A DNA stretch of 64,000 bases from Pantoea endophytica (GTDB taxonomy: Bacteria > Pseudomonadota > Gammaproteobacteria > Enterobacterales > Enterobacteriaceae), in assembly GCF_002858935.1 (NCBI RefSeq), contig NZ_PJRT01000033.1, positions 124,001-188,000 of the forward strand, read 5' to 3'. Below, one piece after another: positions 25,983 to 35,754 of the stretch. Under the pieces are notes generated by a model, which saw only the letters and a list, made by a program, of their open reading frames with translations, was not told the origin of the DNA and searched no databases. Within the stretch, counting starts at the first letter, position 1. Each line of letters begins with the position of its first letter. The translations under genes were made by a program, and so were the position numbers.

Positions 25983-27547
25983 TGGAATTTCTCTTCGACC
26001 CCTCAATTTGGGCGGGTTTGCTCACGCTGATCGTGCTGGAAATTGTTCTCGGCATTGATAACCTGGTGTTTATCGCCATCCTCGCGGACAAATTGCCGCC
26101 GAAGCAGCGCGATAAAGCCCGTCTAATTGGTTTGTCGCTCGCCCTGGTGATGCGTCTTGGCTTGCTGTCGCTGATCTCCTGGATCGTGACGCTGACGCGG
26201 CCCCTATTCAGCGTAGGCGATTTCAGCTTTTCCGGACGAGATTTAATTCTGTTGTTTGGTGGTTTGTTCCTGTTATTCAAGGGAACCATGGAACTGCATG
26301 AGCGGCTCGAGAACCGCGGGCTCGAACATCAGGGCAATAAGAGCTACGCCAGTTTCTGGGCGGTGGTGATTCAGATTGTGGTGCTGGATGCGGTGTTCTC
26401 ACTCGACGCGGTGATTACCGCGGTCGGTATGGTGAACCATCTGCCGGTGATGATGACCGCCGTGGTGATCGCCATGGGCGTCATGCTGCTGGCCTCGAAA
26501 CCGCTGACGCGTTTTGTGAATGAACACCCAACGGTGGTGGTGCTGTGTCTGAGCTTCCTGCTGATGATTGGTTTGTCGCTGGTGGCCGAAGGTTTTGGTT
26601 TCCACATTCCCAAAGGTTACCTGTACGCCGCGATCGGCTTCTCGATCATCATCGAGCTGTTTAACCAGATTGCGCGCCGTAACTTTATTAAGCATCAGGA
26701 ACATCGCCCGATGCGTGAACGCACCGCCGAAGCGATTCTGCGTTTGATGGGTGGACGCCAGCGTAAGCAAGCGACGACAACTGAAGAAACCTCATTGACC
26801 GAAGCGATGCCGCAGGAAGCGTTTAAGGACGAAGAGCGCTACATGATCAACGGCGTATTGACGTTATCGCAGCGTTCAATCCGTAGCATCATGACGCCGC
26901 GCGGTAACATTTCGTGGGTGGATGTTTCGCGTCCGCTGGATGAAATTCGTATTCAGCTGCTGGATACGCCACACAGCTTGTTCCCGGTATGTCGCGGTGA
27001 GCTGGATGAAATCATCGGCGTGGTGCGTGCCAAAGAGCTGCTGGTGGCGCTGGAACACGGCATGGATGTGGCGACCTTTGCGGCTAACACGCCGGCGATA
27101 GTGGTTCCGGAAACCCTGGACCCAATCAATCTGCTGGGCGTGCTGCGGCGTGCTAAAGGTAGCTTTGTAATTGTCACCAACGAATTTGGTGTGGTGCAGG
27201 GCTTAATCACGCCGCTGGACGTGCTGGAAGCGATTGCCGGTGAGTTCCCGGATGAAGACGAAACGCCAGACATCATTGCCGATGGTGACGGTTGGTTAGT
27301 GAAGGGCGGGACCGATTTACACTCGCTGCAACAGCTGCTGGATCATCACGAGTTGGTGAAAGCCGATGAAGATCACGCCTCGCTAGCCGGTTTGTTGATT
27401 GCACAGAAAGGCCAGTTGCCGCTGCCCGGCGAAGTGATTGATTTGCCGCCGCTGCACTTCCAGGTGATTGAGGCGACCGATTACCGTATCGACCTGGTGC
27501 GCGTCACCAAAGATAAGCCATTCGATCACGAAGAACACGCCGGGTAA
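25982..27547 (+). CDS. yoaE: YoaE: TerC-family membrane protein with CBS and CorC domains
   Basis: 521 residues. N-terminal TerC domain of about seven helices with acidic intramembrane motifs ([20 protein letters not shown] and [19 protein letters not shown]), which suits metal (Mn) export. Two CBS domains follow (about 305-425; [20 protein letters not shown] begins the linker) and a CorC_HlyC transporter-associated domain (about 440-515). The ATG at 25982 is preferred to the TTG at 25979. The function is inferred from TerC relatives such as Alx/MntP-type manganese exporters. Confidence 0.93.
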   Translation: MEFLFDPSIWAGLLTLIVLEIVLGIDNLVFIAILADKLPPKQRDKARLIGLSLALVMRLGLLSLISWIVTLTRPLFSVGDFSFSGRDLILLFGGLFLLFKGTMELHERLENRGLEHQGNKSYASFWAVVIQIVVLDAVFSLDAVITAVGMVNHLPVMMTAVVIAMGVMLLASKPLTRFVNEHPTVVVLCLSFLLMIGLSLVAEGFGFHIPKGYLYAAIGFSIIIELFNQIARRNFIKHQEHRPMRERTAEAILRLMGGRQRKQATTTEETSLTEAMPQEAFKDEERYMINGVLTLSQRSIRSIMTPRGNISWVDVSRPLDEIRIQLLDTPHSLFPVCRGELDEIIGVVRAKELLVALEHGMDVATFAANTPAIVVPETLDPINLLGVLRRAKGSFVIVTNEFGVVQGLITPLDVLEAIAGEFPDEDETPDIIADGDGWLVKGGTDLHSLQQLLDHHELVKADEDHASLAGLLIAQKGQLPLPGEVIDLPPLHFQVIEATDYRIDLVRVTKDKPFDHEEHAG

Positions 27548-27568
27548 GTCATCGGACTGAAGTAAACA

Positions 27569-27603
27569 ATAACGGCCACGCCAAAAGGAGTGGCCGTTTT
27601 TTT
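27569..27603. terminator. Bidirectional terminator, yoaE / pdeD
   Basis: AACGGCCAC-GCCAAAAGGA-GTGGCCGTTTTTTTA. The T-run overlaps the pdeD stop codon. Confidence 0.88.
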
Positions 27604-29164
27604 ATGCGCTTAGCTGCGCCTGATGCTGCTCCAGCCATTGCGGGAAATCCTCAATCGGCATCGGGCGCGCGTAGAAATAGCCTTGCAGATGGTCGACGCC
27701 GCGCTCACGTAGATAGTGTGCCTGCTCGGCAGTTTCCACACCTTCCGCCACCAGTGAAATATTCAGGCGCTGCGCCAGCGAGATCACCATATCGGTAACG
27801 GTCGCGTTAATCGCATCGGTGCCAATGGCGGCGGTGAAAATCTTGTCGATTTTAAGCACATCCGGTTGGAGGTCTTTCAGATAAGCCAGCGAACTGTGGC
27901 CGGTACCGAAATCATCAATCGCCAGACGCACACCAATTTCATGCAGTTGCGACACCACCGATTGATCGATGATGGGCAAAGCGTCACGCTCCGTCAGCTC
28001 AACCACCAGTTTTGGCATGGGATTGGCCGGCCACCAGATATTTTGCAGATCTTCCACAATGGCGCGATCGCGAAAATGGCTGGCGGCAACGTTAATCGCA
28101 ATGTGGAACGACGGACATTGCGGCAGATTGGGCAGCTCAGCCACGACTTTCGTCAGCACGAAGCGGGTCAACGGCGCGATCAGGTTTTGCCGCTCGGCCA
28201 ACGGAATAAACACGTCCGGCGCAATCCAGCCCTGACGCTGGTTATGCCAGCGCAGCAGCAGCTCCATGCCGTCACACTCGCCGCTTTTGGCGTTAATCAG
28301 CGGCTGGCAATAAACCATAAATTCGTTAGCGGTGATGCCATAACTGATCTGCCAACTGAGGCTCATGCGATTGGCGGTCGCCAGCCAGACGATGTACCCC
28401 ATTAGCAGGCTGAGCATTAGCGCCAGCGGCAGCTGTGAAGGCAGCGTGTTAAGCGCCAGCCGGGCGGGAGAAGGGCCGTACAAGGTGATGCTAAACGGAT
28501 AGCGCAGTGATGCCTGATCGTAAGCCACTTCATCTTCAGACGGTTCAGTTTGTTCAATCAGCGGATTACCGTATTCAAGGCTCTGACCACCCACGTTGAA
28601 AATGGCGCGCTCAACCCACGGCAACTGCGGCTCCAGCAGATAATTGGTCATCAATTCAATATTAATGACTTGCAGCAGACCTTCGCGATTATCCAGCGAT
28701 TTTGGCGTCCACAGCAGCAGCACCGGCGATCCTTTCAACAGATCACTGTCCGTGGCCAACATCATGCGCTGATTATTGATAGCTAATTCAGGATAGGTTT
28801 GGCTGAAGGAGAGGTTTTGCGGGCCGAAAATGCTGGAGCAGTAGAGCGCGTCGTCCTTAACCAGCAGCACGGTGCGCACGGTTTGCAGCGCGGCAATTTT
28901 CTCAATCAGCGGATAACGCACTTGCGCACAAGGTACGCCAACCAGACCGAGTGTGTTGTTGGCGGAAACATCCAGCGGCGAGAACATACGATCAAAGCGT
29001 TCAATCGCGCGGGTGGCGAAATTCAGCGACTGCTGCTCAATGCGCGATTTCTCTTCGATATAACGAAAAGTTAGCGTCAGGACCAGAACCAGCGAGGCGA
29101 TCACTAACGCAATAAGCAGTCGCTTACGGCGAAATTGACCCACAAATTGCTGGGGAATGAGCAT
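27602..29164 (-). CDS. pdeD: Cyclic-di-GMP phosphodiesterase with CSS sensor domain (PdeD/YoaD)
   Basis: 520 residues. Transmembrane helix at about 14-33, periplasmic CSS domain with Cys79 (GVPC) and the CSS motif at Cys109 (LYCSS), second helix at about 240-260, cytosolic EAL domain at about 265-515. Catalytic signatures are present: AINVAASHF, VVELTERD, IDDFGTG, LKIDK, AEGVET and LQGYFYARP. The EAL triplet itself reads ELL (MELLLRW), as tolerated in several CSS-type enzymes, so activity is likely. Known CSS-EAL proteins respond to the DsbA/DsbB redox state; dsbB is in this window. Confidence 0.92.
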   Translation of the reverse strand: MLIPQQFVGQFRRKRLLIALVIASLVLVLTLTFRYIEEKSRIEQQSLNFATRAIERFDRMFSPLDVSANNTLGLVGVPCAQVRYPLIEKIAALQTVRTVLLVKDDALYCSSIFGPQNLSFSQTYPELAINNQRMMLATDSDLLKGSPVLLLWTPKSLDNREGLLQVINIELMTNYLLEPQLPWVERAIFNVGGQSLEYGNPLIEQTEPSEDEVAYDQASLRYPFSITLYGPSPARLALNTLPSQLPLALMLSLLMGYIVWLATANRMSLSWQISYGITANEFMVYCQPLINAKSGECDGMELLLRWHNQRQGWIAPDVFIPLAERQNLIAPLTRFVLTKVVAELPNLPQCPSFHIAINVAASHFRDRAIVEDLQNIWWPANPMPKLVVELTERDALPIIDQSVVSQLHEIGVRLAIDDFGTGHSSLAYLKDLQPDVLKIDKIFTAAIGTDAINATVTDMVISLAQRLNISLVAEGVETAEQAHYLRERGVDHLQGYFYARPMPIEDFPQWLEQHQAQLSA

Positions 29165-29265
29165 CAGTAACCACCTTGCAAAACAAAGATTGAAGCCAAA
29201 TTAACGTGTAGGTTATCGGCATTGAGGCGGCCAGGTTTAGCGCGGCTGAATAAAAAATACGGCAC

Positions 29266-29297
29266 TAAAAAAAGCGCGGCCACAAAGGGCCGCGCTC
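29266..29297 (-). terminator. Terminator of sdaA
   Basis: On the minus strand, AGCGCGGCC-CTTTGT-GGCCGCGCT is followed by seven T, about 90 bases after the sdaA stop. Confidence 0.88.
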
Positions 29298-29383
29298 GAA
29301 ATCAATGTATCTGTTTTACTCAGTTGGAGGTAGCTACAGATGAATAAAAATAGCCAACTGTTGTTTAAATCACCAGCGAAGCG

Positions 29384-30748
29384 TTAATCGCACTGGACCT
29401 TTATCGCTAATCCGCCGCGAGAGGTTTCACGGTATTTAGCGTTCATGTCCTTACCGGTTTCGTACATGGTCTCAATCACTTTATCCAGCGACACGCGTGG
29501 TTCGCTGGTACGGCGCAGCGCCATGCGCGCGGAGTTAATGGCTTTTACGGAAGCGATGGCGTTACGCTCAATGCACGGCACCTGAACCTGGCCGGCGACT
29601 GGATCGCAGGTTAATCCCAGATTGTGTTCCATGCCGATTTCCGCCGCCACGCACACCTGTTCCGGGCTGCCGCCCAGCAGTTCCGCCAGACCGGCGGCTG
29701 CCATGGAACACGCCACGCCTACCTCGCCCTGACAGCCCACTTCGGCACCCGAGATTGAGGCGTTCATTTTATACAGCACGCCAATCGCACCAGATGAGAG
29801 GAAGTAGCGGATGAAGATATCGGGCGTAACGGGTTCGATAAAGTGATCGTAATAGGCCAGCACCGCTGGCACGATGCCGCAGGCACCGTTAGTAGGTGCC
29901 GTCACCACACGACCGCCGGCCGCGTTCTCTTCATTCACTGCCAGCGCAAACATATTCACCCAGTCGATCACATCCATCGGATCTTTCGAGTGCTTTGAGG
30001 ATGACACCAGCAGACGGCGCAGTGAAGCCGCACGACGAGGTACGCGCAACGGACCCGGCAGCACGCCTTCGGTATTCAGACCACGATCGATACAGGCCTG
30101 CATGGTTTGCCACACGTTGCCAAAATAGGCGTAAATCTCGTCGCGAGTATGCAGCGCCAGTTCGTTTTTCATTACCAAACCGGACAGCGACAGCCCACTC
30201 TCCCGACAGTGGCTGAGCAGCTCTTTAGCAGAGTGGAAAGGCCACGGCACGGAAACTTCGTTCAACACCGGTTGGCCGAAATGCTCTTCATCGACGATGA
30301 AACCGCCGCCGATGGAGTAGTAGGTTTTACTCAGAATCAGCAGATCGCCCGCGAAGGCAAATACCGTCATGCCGTTTTCATGCAGCGACAGGTTTTCGCT
30401 GCGGAACACCATGCCGCCTTCACGCGGGAAATCCACTTCGCGCGCGCCGTTGGCTAACAGCAAGCGTTCGCGCTGCTCCACATCTTTGATGAACGCGGGA
30501 ATGCCATCGATATCGACGGTGGCCGGTTCGAAGCCCGCCAGGCCCATGATAATCGCGATATCAGTGTGGTGACCTTTGCCCGTGAGCGACAGCGAACCAT
30601 AGACGTCAACCGCCACGCGCGTCACGTCCTGCAATTTGCCTTGTTCGGCCAGCAGATCAACAAACTGCTTGCCCGCTTTCATCGGGCCGACGGTATGTGA
30701 ACTGGATGGGCCGATGCCCACTTTAAACATGTCAAAAACACTAATCAC
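29384..30748 (-). CDS. sdaA: L-serine deaminase I SdaA
   Basis: 454 residues. The iron-sulfur L-serine dehydratase converts serine to pyruvate and ammonia. Beta domain at about 1-150 with SSSHTVGPMKAGKQFVDLL; alpha domain with the [4Fe-4S] ligand cysteines in GACGIVPA, VGCQGEVGVACSMAAAG, GLTCDPVAG and the C-terminal VQCD. Two GTG codons are possible starts. The one at 30748 has GAGGAG at good spacing and gives the 454-residue E. coli length, so I reject 30757, which lies too close to the ribosome binding site. Confidence 0.96.
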   Translation of the reverse strand: MISVFDMFKVGIGPSSSHTVGPMKAGKQFVDLLAEQGKLQDVTRVAVDVYGSLSLTGKGHHTDIAIIMGLAGFEPATVDIDGIPAFIKDVEQRERLLLANGAREVDFPREGGMVFRSENLSLHENGMTVFAFAGDLLILSKTYYSIGGGFIVDEEHFGQPVLNEVSVPWPFHSAKELLSHCRESGLSLSGLVMKNELALHTRDEIYAYFGNVWQTMQACIDRGLNTEGVLPGPLRVPRRAASLRRLLVSSSKHSKDPMDVIDWVNMFALAVNEENAAGGRVVTAPTNGACGIVPAVLAYYDHFIEPVTPDIFIRYFLSSGAIGVLYKMNASISGAEVGCQGEVGVACSMAAAGLAELLGGSPEQVCVAAEIGMEHNLGLTCDPVAGQVQVPCIERNAIASVKAINSARMALRRTSEPRVSLDKVIETMYETGKDMNAKYRETSRGGLAIKVQCD

Positions 30749-31071
30749 CGGTGACACTCCTCACAAATCTTATTCTGCACGGCATAAGCCGTTTATGCGG
30801 CTAATAGTAATCGCCCATGCCGTATAACGAGCAGCTTTTCGCATGAAATAAACTAATTATAAACCCCAGAAATAGTTATCCGTTTGTACAGTTGTGAAGC
30901 GGATCGGTTTTCCCGGCGAAAGGCTAACGTTCAGCGCTGCGGATTGCCGGCCCAAAAGTGGCCCCGGCCTGCTCCGAAGCTTCAGTGTGTGCTGCTGAAA
31001 AGGGCACCTTTGCCAGAGCCCGCACCAGATCTAAAGCAAAAAGATATTTTAACTGGCAAGCATTAGGTGAT
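30749..31071 (-). other. Intergenic region between nudL and sdaA
   Basis: 323 bases without a convincing ORF. Near the sdaA end is a nested inverted repeat (GCATAA-GCCGT-TTATGC, 30782-30798, inside ACGGCAT...ATGCCGT, 30779-30823) in the place of an operator. GC-rich stems near 30948-30968 could end the pabB-nudL transcript. Confidence 0.5.
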
Positions 31072-31641
31072 TTACGGTAGGGCGATTTGTTGACCGAGCG
31101 CACGAATAATCCCTGCGGTCATGCCCCAGATAAAATAATCCTCGTACCAGGATAACCAAACCTGATGTTGGCGATGACCACGGCGCAAGGTGAGATCGCT
31201 GTAGCGGCTCAAACGCAATGCTTCCGACAGCGGCATGGCAAAGGCGCTTTCCACTTCGTCCGGATTGAGCTGCAAAGCAAAATCAGCCGGAATAATGCCC
31301 ACTACCGGCGTCACAGCGAAACCGGTGCTGCTGGTCACCGGCGGCAGAACACCGATGATCTGCACCTGTTCCGGCTGAATTCCCACTTCTTCCTGCGCTT
31401 CACGCAGTGCGGTGTGGATCAGCGAGGTGTCAGTGGCATCCTGCATGCCGCCGGGAAAGGCGACTTGCCCGGCGTGTTTACGCAGGTGTGATGAGCGACG
31501 CGTGAGCAGCAAGCCAGGTTCTGCGCCGTCGATCACCGGCACCAGTACCGCCGCACGGCGTCCACTGATGGCACTTTTCGGCGCATGCAGCGGCGGTTGC
31601 AGGACAAAGCGGCTGAGGAACTGCTCAAGGGTTAAATTCAT
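31072..31641 (-). CDS. nudL: CoA pyrophosphatase NudL (YeaB)
   Basis: 189-residue Nudix hydrolase. The Nudix box runs from GGMQDATD to REAQEEVGI (about residues 66-88) and is preceded by the NuCoA-type HLRKHAGQVAFPGG. It is predicted to cleave CoA or CoA esters. The ATG at 31641 begins one base after the pabB stop (TGA-A-ATG), which indicates translational coupling with pabB, as in E. coli. Confidence 0.93.
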   Translation of the reverse strand: MNLTLEQFLSRFVLQPPLHAPKSAISGRRAAVLVPVIDGAEPGLLLTRRSSHLRKHAGQVAFPGGMQDATDTSLIHTALREAQEEVGIQPEQVQIIGVLPPVTSSTGFAVTPVVGIIPADFALQLNPDEVESAFAMPLSEALRLSRYSDLTLRRGHRQHQVWLSWYEDYFIWGMTAGIIRALGQQIALP

Positions 31642-31642
31642 T

Positions 31643-33001
31643 TCAGGTCCCATCACGCAGGCTGGGCAAAATACGGTTCACCTTATGGAAGGTTTCCTGA
31701 TATTCGGCATCAAGGTCGCTATCTGCCACTAATCCACCACCGGCGGCGCAGTAAAGCTGGTGGTTTTCCGCAATCAGCGTGCGAATGGTGATGCTGGTAT
31801 CCATACGGCCACACAGGCTGATGTAGCCGATGCTGCCACACCACGCATTGCGGCGATGCGGCTCTAACTCTTCGATGATCTCCATCGCGCGGATCTTCGG
31901 TGCGCCGGTGATGGAACCACCGGGGAAGCAAGCACGCAGCAAATCGGTTGCGCTCAGCGTCTCAGGCAAACGTGCACGCACGGTGCTGACCAGATGATGT
32001 ACCGCCGGGAAAGGTTCAACCACGAACAGTTCCGGTACGCTGACGCTGCCGGGCACGGCCACGCGGCCAATATCATTGCGCAGCAGATCGACAATCATCA
32101 GGTTCTCCGCGCGATCTTTCTGCGAGTTGGCGAGCTTCTCTGCCTGCAAACGGTCGGCCTCGGCATCAGCAAGACGCGGCAAAGTGCCTTTAATCGGACG
32201 CGTTTCAATCTCCTGCTGCTGTAAAGCGAGGAAGCGCTCTGGCGATAAACTCAGCAGCACGCTGTCCGGCAAACGCAGGAAGGCGCTAAACGGCGCGCGA
32301 TTCGCCTGCGTCAGACGCAAAAATGCCTGCCACTCATCACCGCGATAGCCCGCCTGAAAACGTTGTGCCAGATTCACCTGATAGCAATCACCGGCTTGAA
32401 TATAGGCCTGCACCGCGTGGAAGCGCTGCGCATACTGGTCATAACTGAGGTTGGATTGCCACTCGCTGGTCAAGGCGAAAGGCTCGGCAGGCGGCGCGGT
32501 TTGTGCCTGCAGCCAGTTCCAGCGCTGCCTGGCATCGCTGAGCGAAACCAGCGTCAGTTTTTGCAGATGGTGATCGGCGATCAGCGCCCAGTCATAAATG
32601 CCTACCGCCATATCCGGCGTGGTGAGATCCTGCAGCGCGCGCTGCGGCAGGTTTTCAAAGCGTCGTCCTAAATCGTAACCGAACAGACCGAGGGCGCCGC
32701 CCTGAAACGGTAATCCGGCATCAAAAGCCGGCGTGACACCTAGCGCGGCACATTGCTGTTGCACCAGCAGCAGCGGATCGGCGGCGGAGTGAATGACGTC
32801 ATCACCGCAGATAATTTCGGTGCTGGCACCGCGTGTAGTCAGCGTCGCGCGCGGATCGGCGGTGAGGATATCAAAGCGATTATCCGCATGATCGGCCTGG
32901 CCGGAGGTCAGCAACATCGCCCAGCGTTGGTGGGCTAGCGGAGCAAAAAGGTGTAACAGCGTTTCGGGCGTATACTTCAGAACGAGGCTTTTTACCATCA
33001 T
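31643..33001 (-). CDS. pabB: Aminodeoxychorismate synthase component I PabB
   Basis: 452 residues, chorismate-binding fold; makes 4-amino-4-deoxychorismate for folate with PabA. Conserved segments include LPFQGGALGLFGYDLGRRFE in the N-terminal part. The catalytic core has ETRPIKGTLPR (the PIKGT motif with the nucleophilic Lys), AENLMIVDLLRNDIGRV, FPGGSITGAPK and DTSITIRTL. ATG codons at 33001 and 32998 are both possible; neither has a strong ribosome binding site. It is divergent from yoaH. Confidence 0.96.
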   Translation of the reverse strand: MMVKSLVLKYTPETLLHLFAPLAHQRWAMLLTSGQADHADNRFDILTADPRATLTTRGASTEIICGDDVIHSAADPLLLVQQQCAALGVTPAFDAGLPFQGGALGLFGYDLGRRFENLPQRALQDLTTPDMAVGIYDWALIADHHLQKLTLVSLSDARQRWNWLQAQTAPPAEPFALTSEWQSNLSYDQYAQRFHAVQAYIQAGDCYQVNLAQRFQAGYRGDEWQAFLRLTQANRAPFSAFLRLPDSVLLSLSPERFLALQQQEIETRPIKGTLPRLADAEADRLQAEKLANSQKDRAENLMIVDLLRNDIGRVAVPGSVSVPELFVVEPFPAVHHLVSTVRARLPETLSATDLLRACFPGGSITGAPKIRAMEIIEELEPHRRNAWCGSIGYISLCGRMDTSITIRTLIAENHQLYCAAGGGLVADSDLDAEYQETFHKVNRILPSLRDGT

Positions 33002-33111
33002 GGGACAAATCACTTCAGCAAGCAGGTCGCTAGCCTGACATATTTTTTTGTTGCTGGCACCCGTTTGTTCCACGTGGTAATAATGCGTCCCTCATGCACC
33101 AGGAGTGAATT

Positions 33112-33309
33112 ATGTTTACAGGTCTTCCAGCGTTATCCCATGAGCAACAGCAGCAAGCGGTTGAACGCATCCAGGAATTAATGGCGGGCGGTATGTCGAG
33201 CGGACAGGCGATTGCGCAGGTGGCGCAGGAGATTCGTCAAACCTATAAAGGTGAAGCCATTCGGGCGATGTTCGAAGACGACGAGGATGAAGAAGACGAC
33301 AACGAATAA
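33112..33309 (+). CDS. yoaH: UPF0181 protein YoaH
   Basis: 65 residues. Conserved [20 protein letters not shown] and [20 protein letters not shown], then a very acidic tail ([11 protein letters not shown]). It is soluble, with no known function. AGGAG lies seven bases before the ATG. It is divergent from pabB. Confidence 0.95.
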   Translation: MFTGLPALSHEQQQQAVERIQELMAGGMSSGQAIAQVAQEIRQTYKGEAIRAMFEDDEDEEDDNE

Positions 33310-33323
33310 CGCCCGAACGGATT

Positions 33324-33668
33324 TTACAGCGCGGCGATGATTTTAATTTCGACTTTATACTTCGGGTTCATCAAACCGGCCTGCACGGTGCAACGCACCG
33401 GCGCATTGCCTGGCGAAACCCACGCATCCCAGGCGCGATTCATCGCCGGAAAATCGCTTTTCTCCACCAGAAAAATGGTGGCGTCGAGGATCTTGCTCTT
33501 ATCCGATCCCACGCGCGTCAGAAGGGCGTCAATCACCGCCAACGCATTGGCGGTTTGCGCTTCCGCATCTTCATCCAGGTTTTCCGGTACGCTGGTGTAA
33601 TAGACGGTTTGGTTATGCACCACGGCTTCCGACATACGGTGCTCTGGATCAATACGCGTAATGGTCAT
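33324..33668 (-). CDS. yoaB: RidA-family protein YoaB
   Basis: 114 residues, YjgF/YER057c/UK114 fold. The active-site arginine motif APVRCTVQAGLMNPKYKVEI is present (the Arg typical of enamine/imine deaminases), and the N-terminal VVHNQTVYYTSVPENL matches E. coli YoaB. Whether it deaminates 2-aminoacrylate is not shown. The start at 33668 has AAGGAGAACAGC upstream. Confidence 0.94.
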   Translation of the reverse strand: MTITRIDPEHRMSEAVVHNQTVYYTSVPENLDEDAEAQTANALAVIDALLTRVGSDKSKILDATIFLVEKSDFPAMNRAWDAWVSPGNAPVRCTVQAGLMNPKYKVEIKIIAAL

Positions 33669-33792
33669 GCTGTTCTCCTTTAATTTTGCTGCGCTAGCCT
33701 GCCATATCCCAGGGGCGCATGTCATCTGTTGTGGTTGCCCGCCGGGAATCCTGACATAATTACAGTGGTTTTAATTTTTGATGTGAGGAAGT

Positions 33793-35703
33793 GTGGCAGA
33801 CGATTTTGCAGCTGATGGCGCACTGGCGCAGGCAATTCCGGGCTTTAAACCGCGTGAAGCACAGCGCCAAATGGCCAAAGCGGTAACCGAGGCGGTGAAA
33901 ACAGGCGGCGAGTTGGTAGTCGAAGCGGGCACCGGAACCGGTAAAACCTATGCCTATCTGGCGCCGGCATTGCGGGCAAAGAAAAAAGTCATTGTCTCCA
34001 CCGGATCCAAAGCGTTGCAGGATCAGCTCTATAATCGCGATCTGCCAACCATCGCGCGTGCCCTGAAGTTCAGCGGCAAAACCGCGCTGCTGAAAGGGCG
34101 CTCCAACTATTTATGCCTCGAACGTCTTGAGCAGCAGAATCAAACCGGCGGCGATCTCAGCGTTCAGGCGCTGGGCGATTTGATCAGCGTGCGCGGCTGG
34201 TCGTCAGAAACCACCGATGGCGATGTCAGCAACTGCAACGGCGTGGCCGAAGACAGCCCGATCTGGCCGTTCGTCACCAGCACCAACGATAACTGCCTCG
34301 GCAGCGATTGCCCGCTGTATAAAGATTGCTTCGTGGTCAAAGCGCGCAAAAAAGCCATGGACGCCGATGTGGTGGTGGTGAACCATCATCTTTTTCTTGC
34401 CGATCTGGTGGTGAAAGAGGGCGGCTTTGGCGAACTGATCCCGGAGGCCGATGTGATGATCTTCGATGAAGCGCATCAGCTCCCCGATATCGCCAGCCAG
34501 TATTTCGGTCAGCAGCTGTCGAGCCGTCAACTGCAGGACCTCGCCAAAGACATCATCATCGCCTATCGCACCGAAGTGCGTGATGTGCAGCAGCTACAGA
34601 AATCTGCCGATCGTCTGGCGCAGTGCGCGCAGGATTTTCGTTTGACGCTCGGCGAACCGGGTTTTCGCGGCAATCTGCGCGATCTGCTGAGCGATAACAA
34701 CATCATGCGCATGTTTACCTTGCTGGATGATGCGCTCGAACTCTGTTACGACGTGATCAAACTGTCGCTGGGGCGCTCCGCGCTGCTGGACGCCGCCTTT
34801 GAGCGCGCGGCGTTGTATCGCACGCGCCTGAAACGGCTGCGCGCCATTGACGAGCCCGGCTTCAGCTATTGGTATGAGTGCAATAGCCGCCATTTCACGC
34901 TGGCGCTGACGCCGCTGTCGGTGGCGGAACGCTTCCGTGAAGTGATGGATAACCGCAAAGCTGCGTGGATTTTCACGTCAGCCACGCTGGCGGTGAATGA
35001 GCAGATGAGCCATTTCTCCAGCCGCCTCGGGGTGGATAACGCTACTACGATGATCCTCGACAGCCCGTTCGATTACACCCAGCAAGCGCTGCTGTGTGTG
35101 CCACGCAACATGCCGGAACCCAATCATCCCGGCGGCGCGCGCCAGCTGGCGCGCATGATGAAGCCGCTGATTGATGCCAACAAAGGCCGCTGCTTCTTCC
35201 TCTGCACCTCGCACAAGATGATGCGCGAGTTAGCCATTGAGTTTCGTGCTTCCATGACGTTGCCGGTATTGCTGCAAGGTGAAACCAGTAAAGGACAGCT
35301 GCTAAAGCAGTTCCTGGAAGCCGGTAACGCACTGTTGGTCGCCACCAGCAGCTTCTGGGAGGGTGTTGACGTACGCGGCGATGCGCTGTCGCTGGTGATC
35401 ATCGACAAGCTGCCATTTACCTCGCCGGAAGATCCGCTGCTCAAAGCCCGCATGGTAGATTGTCGCCTGCGCGGCGGCGATCCCTTTAATGATGTGCAGC
35501 TGCCCGATGCGGTAATCACCCTGAAACAGGGCGTGGGGCGTTTGATTCGTGATACCGAAGATCGCGGCGTACTGGTGATTTGCGATCAGCGCCTGGTTTC
35601 TCGCCCCTACGGCGGCCTGTTCCTGAACAGTTTGCCGCCCACGCCGCGCACCCGCGATATTGCGCGCGCCATCGAATTTGTCCGTCAGCCAGTGGATCAC
35701 TAA
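33793..35703 (+). CDS. yoaA: XPD/DinG-family iron-sulfur helicase YoaA
   Basis: 636 residues. Walker A EAGTGTGKTYAYL (about residue 50), DEAH box (VMIFDEAHQLPD), [4Fe-4S] cysteines in SNYLCLERL and DNCLGSDCPLYKDCF, and C-terminal motifs TSSFWEGVDVRGD and QGVGRLIRD. In E. coli YoaA pairs with the HolC (chi) subunit to rescue stalled replication. The start is a GTG at 33793 with GAGGAA upstream. It is followed 51 bases later by tsaB. Confidence 0.95.
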   Translation: MADDFAADGALAQAIPGFKPREAQRQMAKAVTEAVKTGGELVVEAGTGTGKTYAYLAPALRAKKKVIVSTGSKALQDQLYNRDLPTIARALKFSGKTALLKGRSNYLCLERLEQQNQTGGDLSVQALGDLISVRGWSSETTDGDVSNCNGVAEDSPIWPFVTSTNDNCLGSDCPLYKDCFVVKARKKAMDADVVVVNHHLFLADLVVKEGGFGELIPEADVMIFDEAHQLPDIASQYFGQQLSSRQLQDLAKDIIIAYRTEVRDVQQLQKSADRLAQCAQDFRLTLGEPGFRGNLRDLLSDNNIMRMFTLLDDALELCYDVIKLSLGRSALLDAAFERAALYRTRLKRLRAIDEPGFSYWYECNSRHFTLALTPLSVAERFREVMDNRKAAWIFTSATLAVNEQMSHFSSRLGVDNATTMILDSPFDYTQQALLCVPRNMPEPNHPGGARQLARMMKPLIDANKGRCFFLCTSHKMMRELAIEFRASMTLPVLLQGETSKGQLLKQFLEAGNALLVATSSFWEGVDVRGDALSLVIIDKLPFTSPEDPLLKARMVDCRLRGGDPFNDVQLPDAVITLKQGVGRLIRDTEDRGVLVICDQRLVSRPYGGLFLNSLPPTPRTRDIARAIEFVRQPVDH

Positions 35704-35754
35704 TTGTGCCAGGCTGTGATAAGATGCGCGCCATTTTGACTCTCTGAGGTTGTT

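Noticed and set aside
30749..30757. Upstream GTG at 30757 as the sdaA start
   Set aside because: Only about one base separates it from the GAGGAG ribosome binding site; GTG 30748 has normal spacing and the family length.
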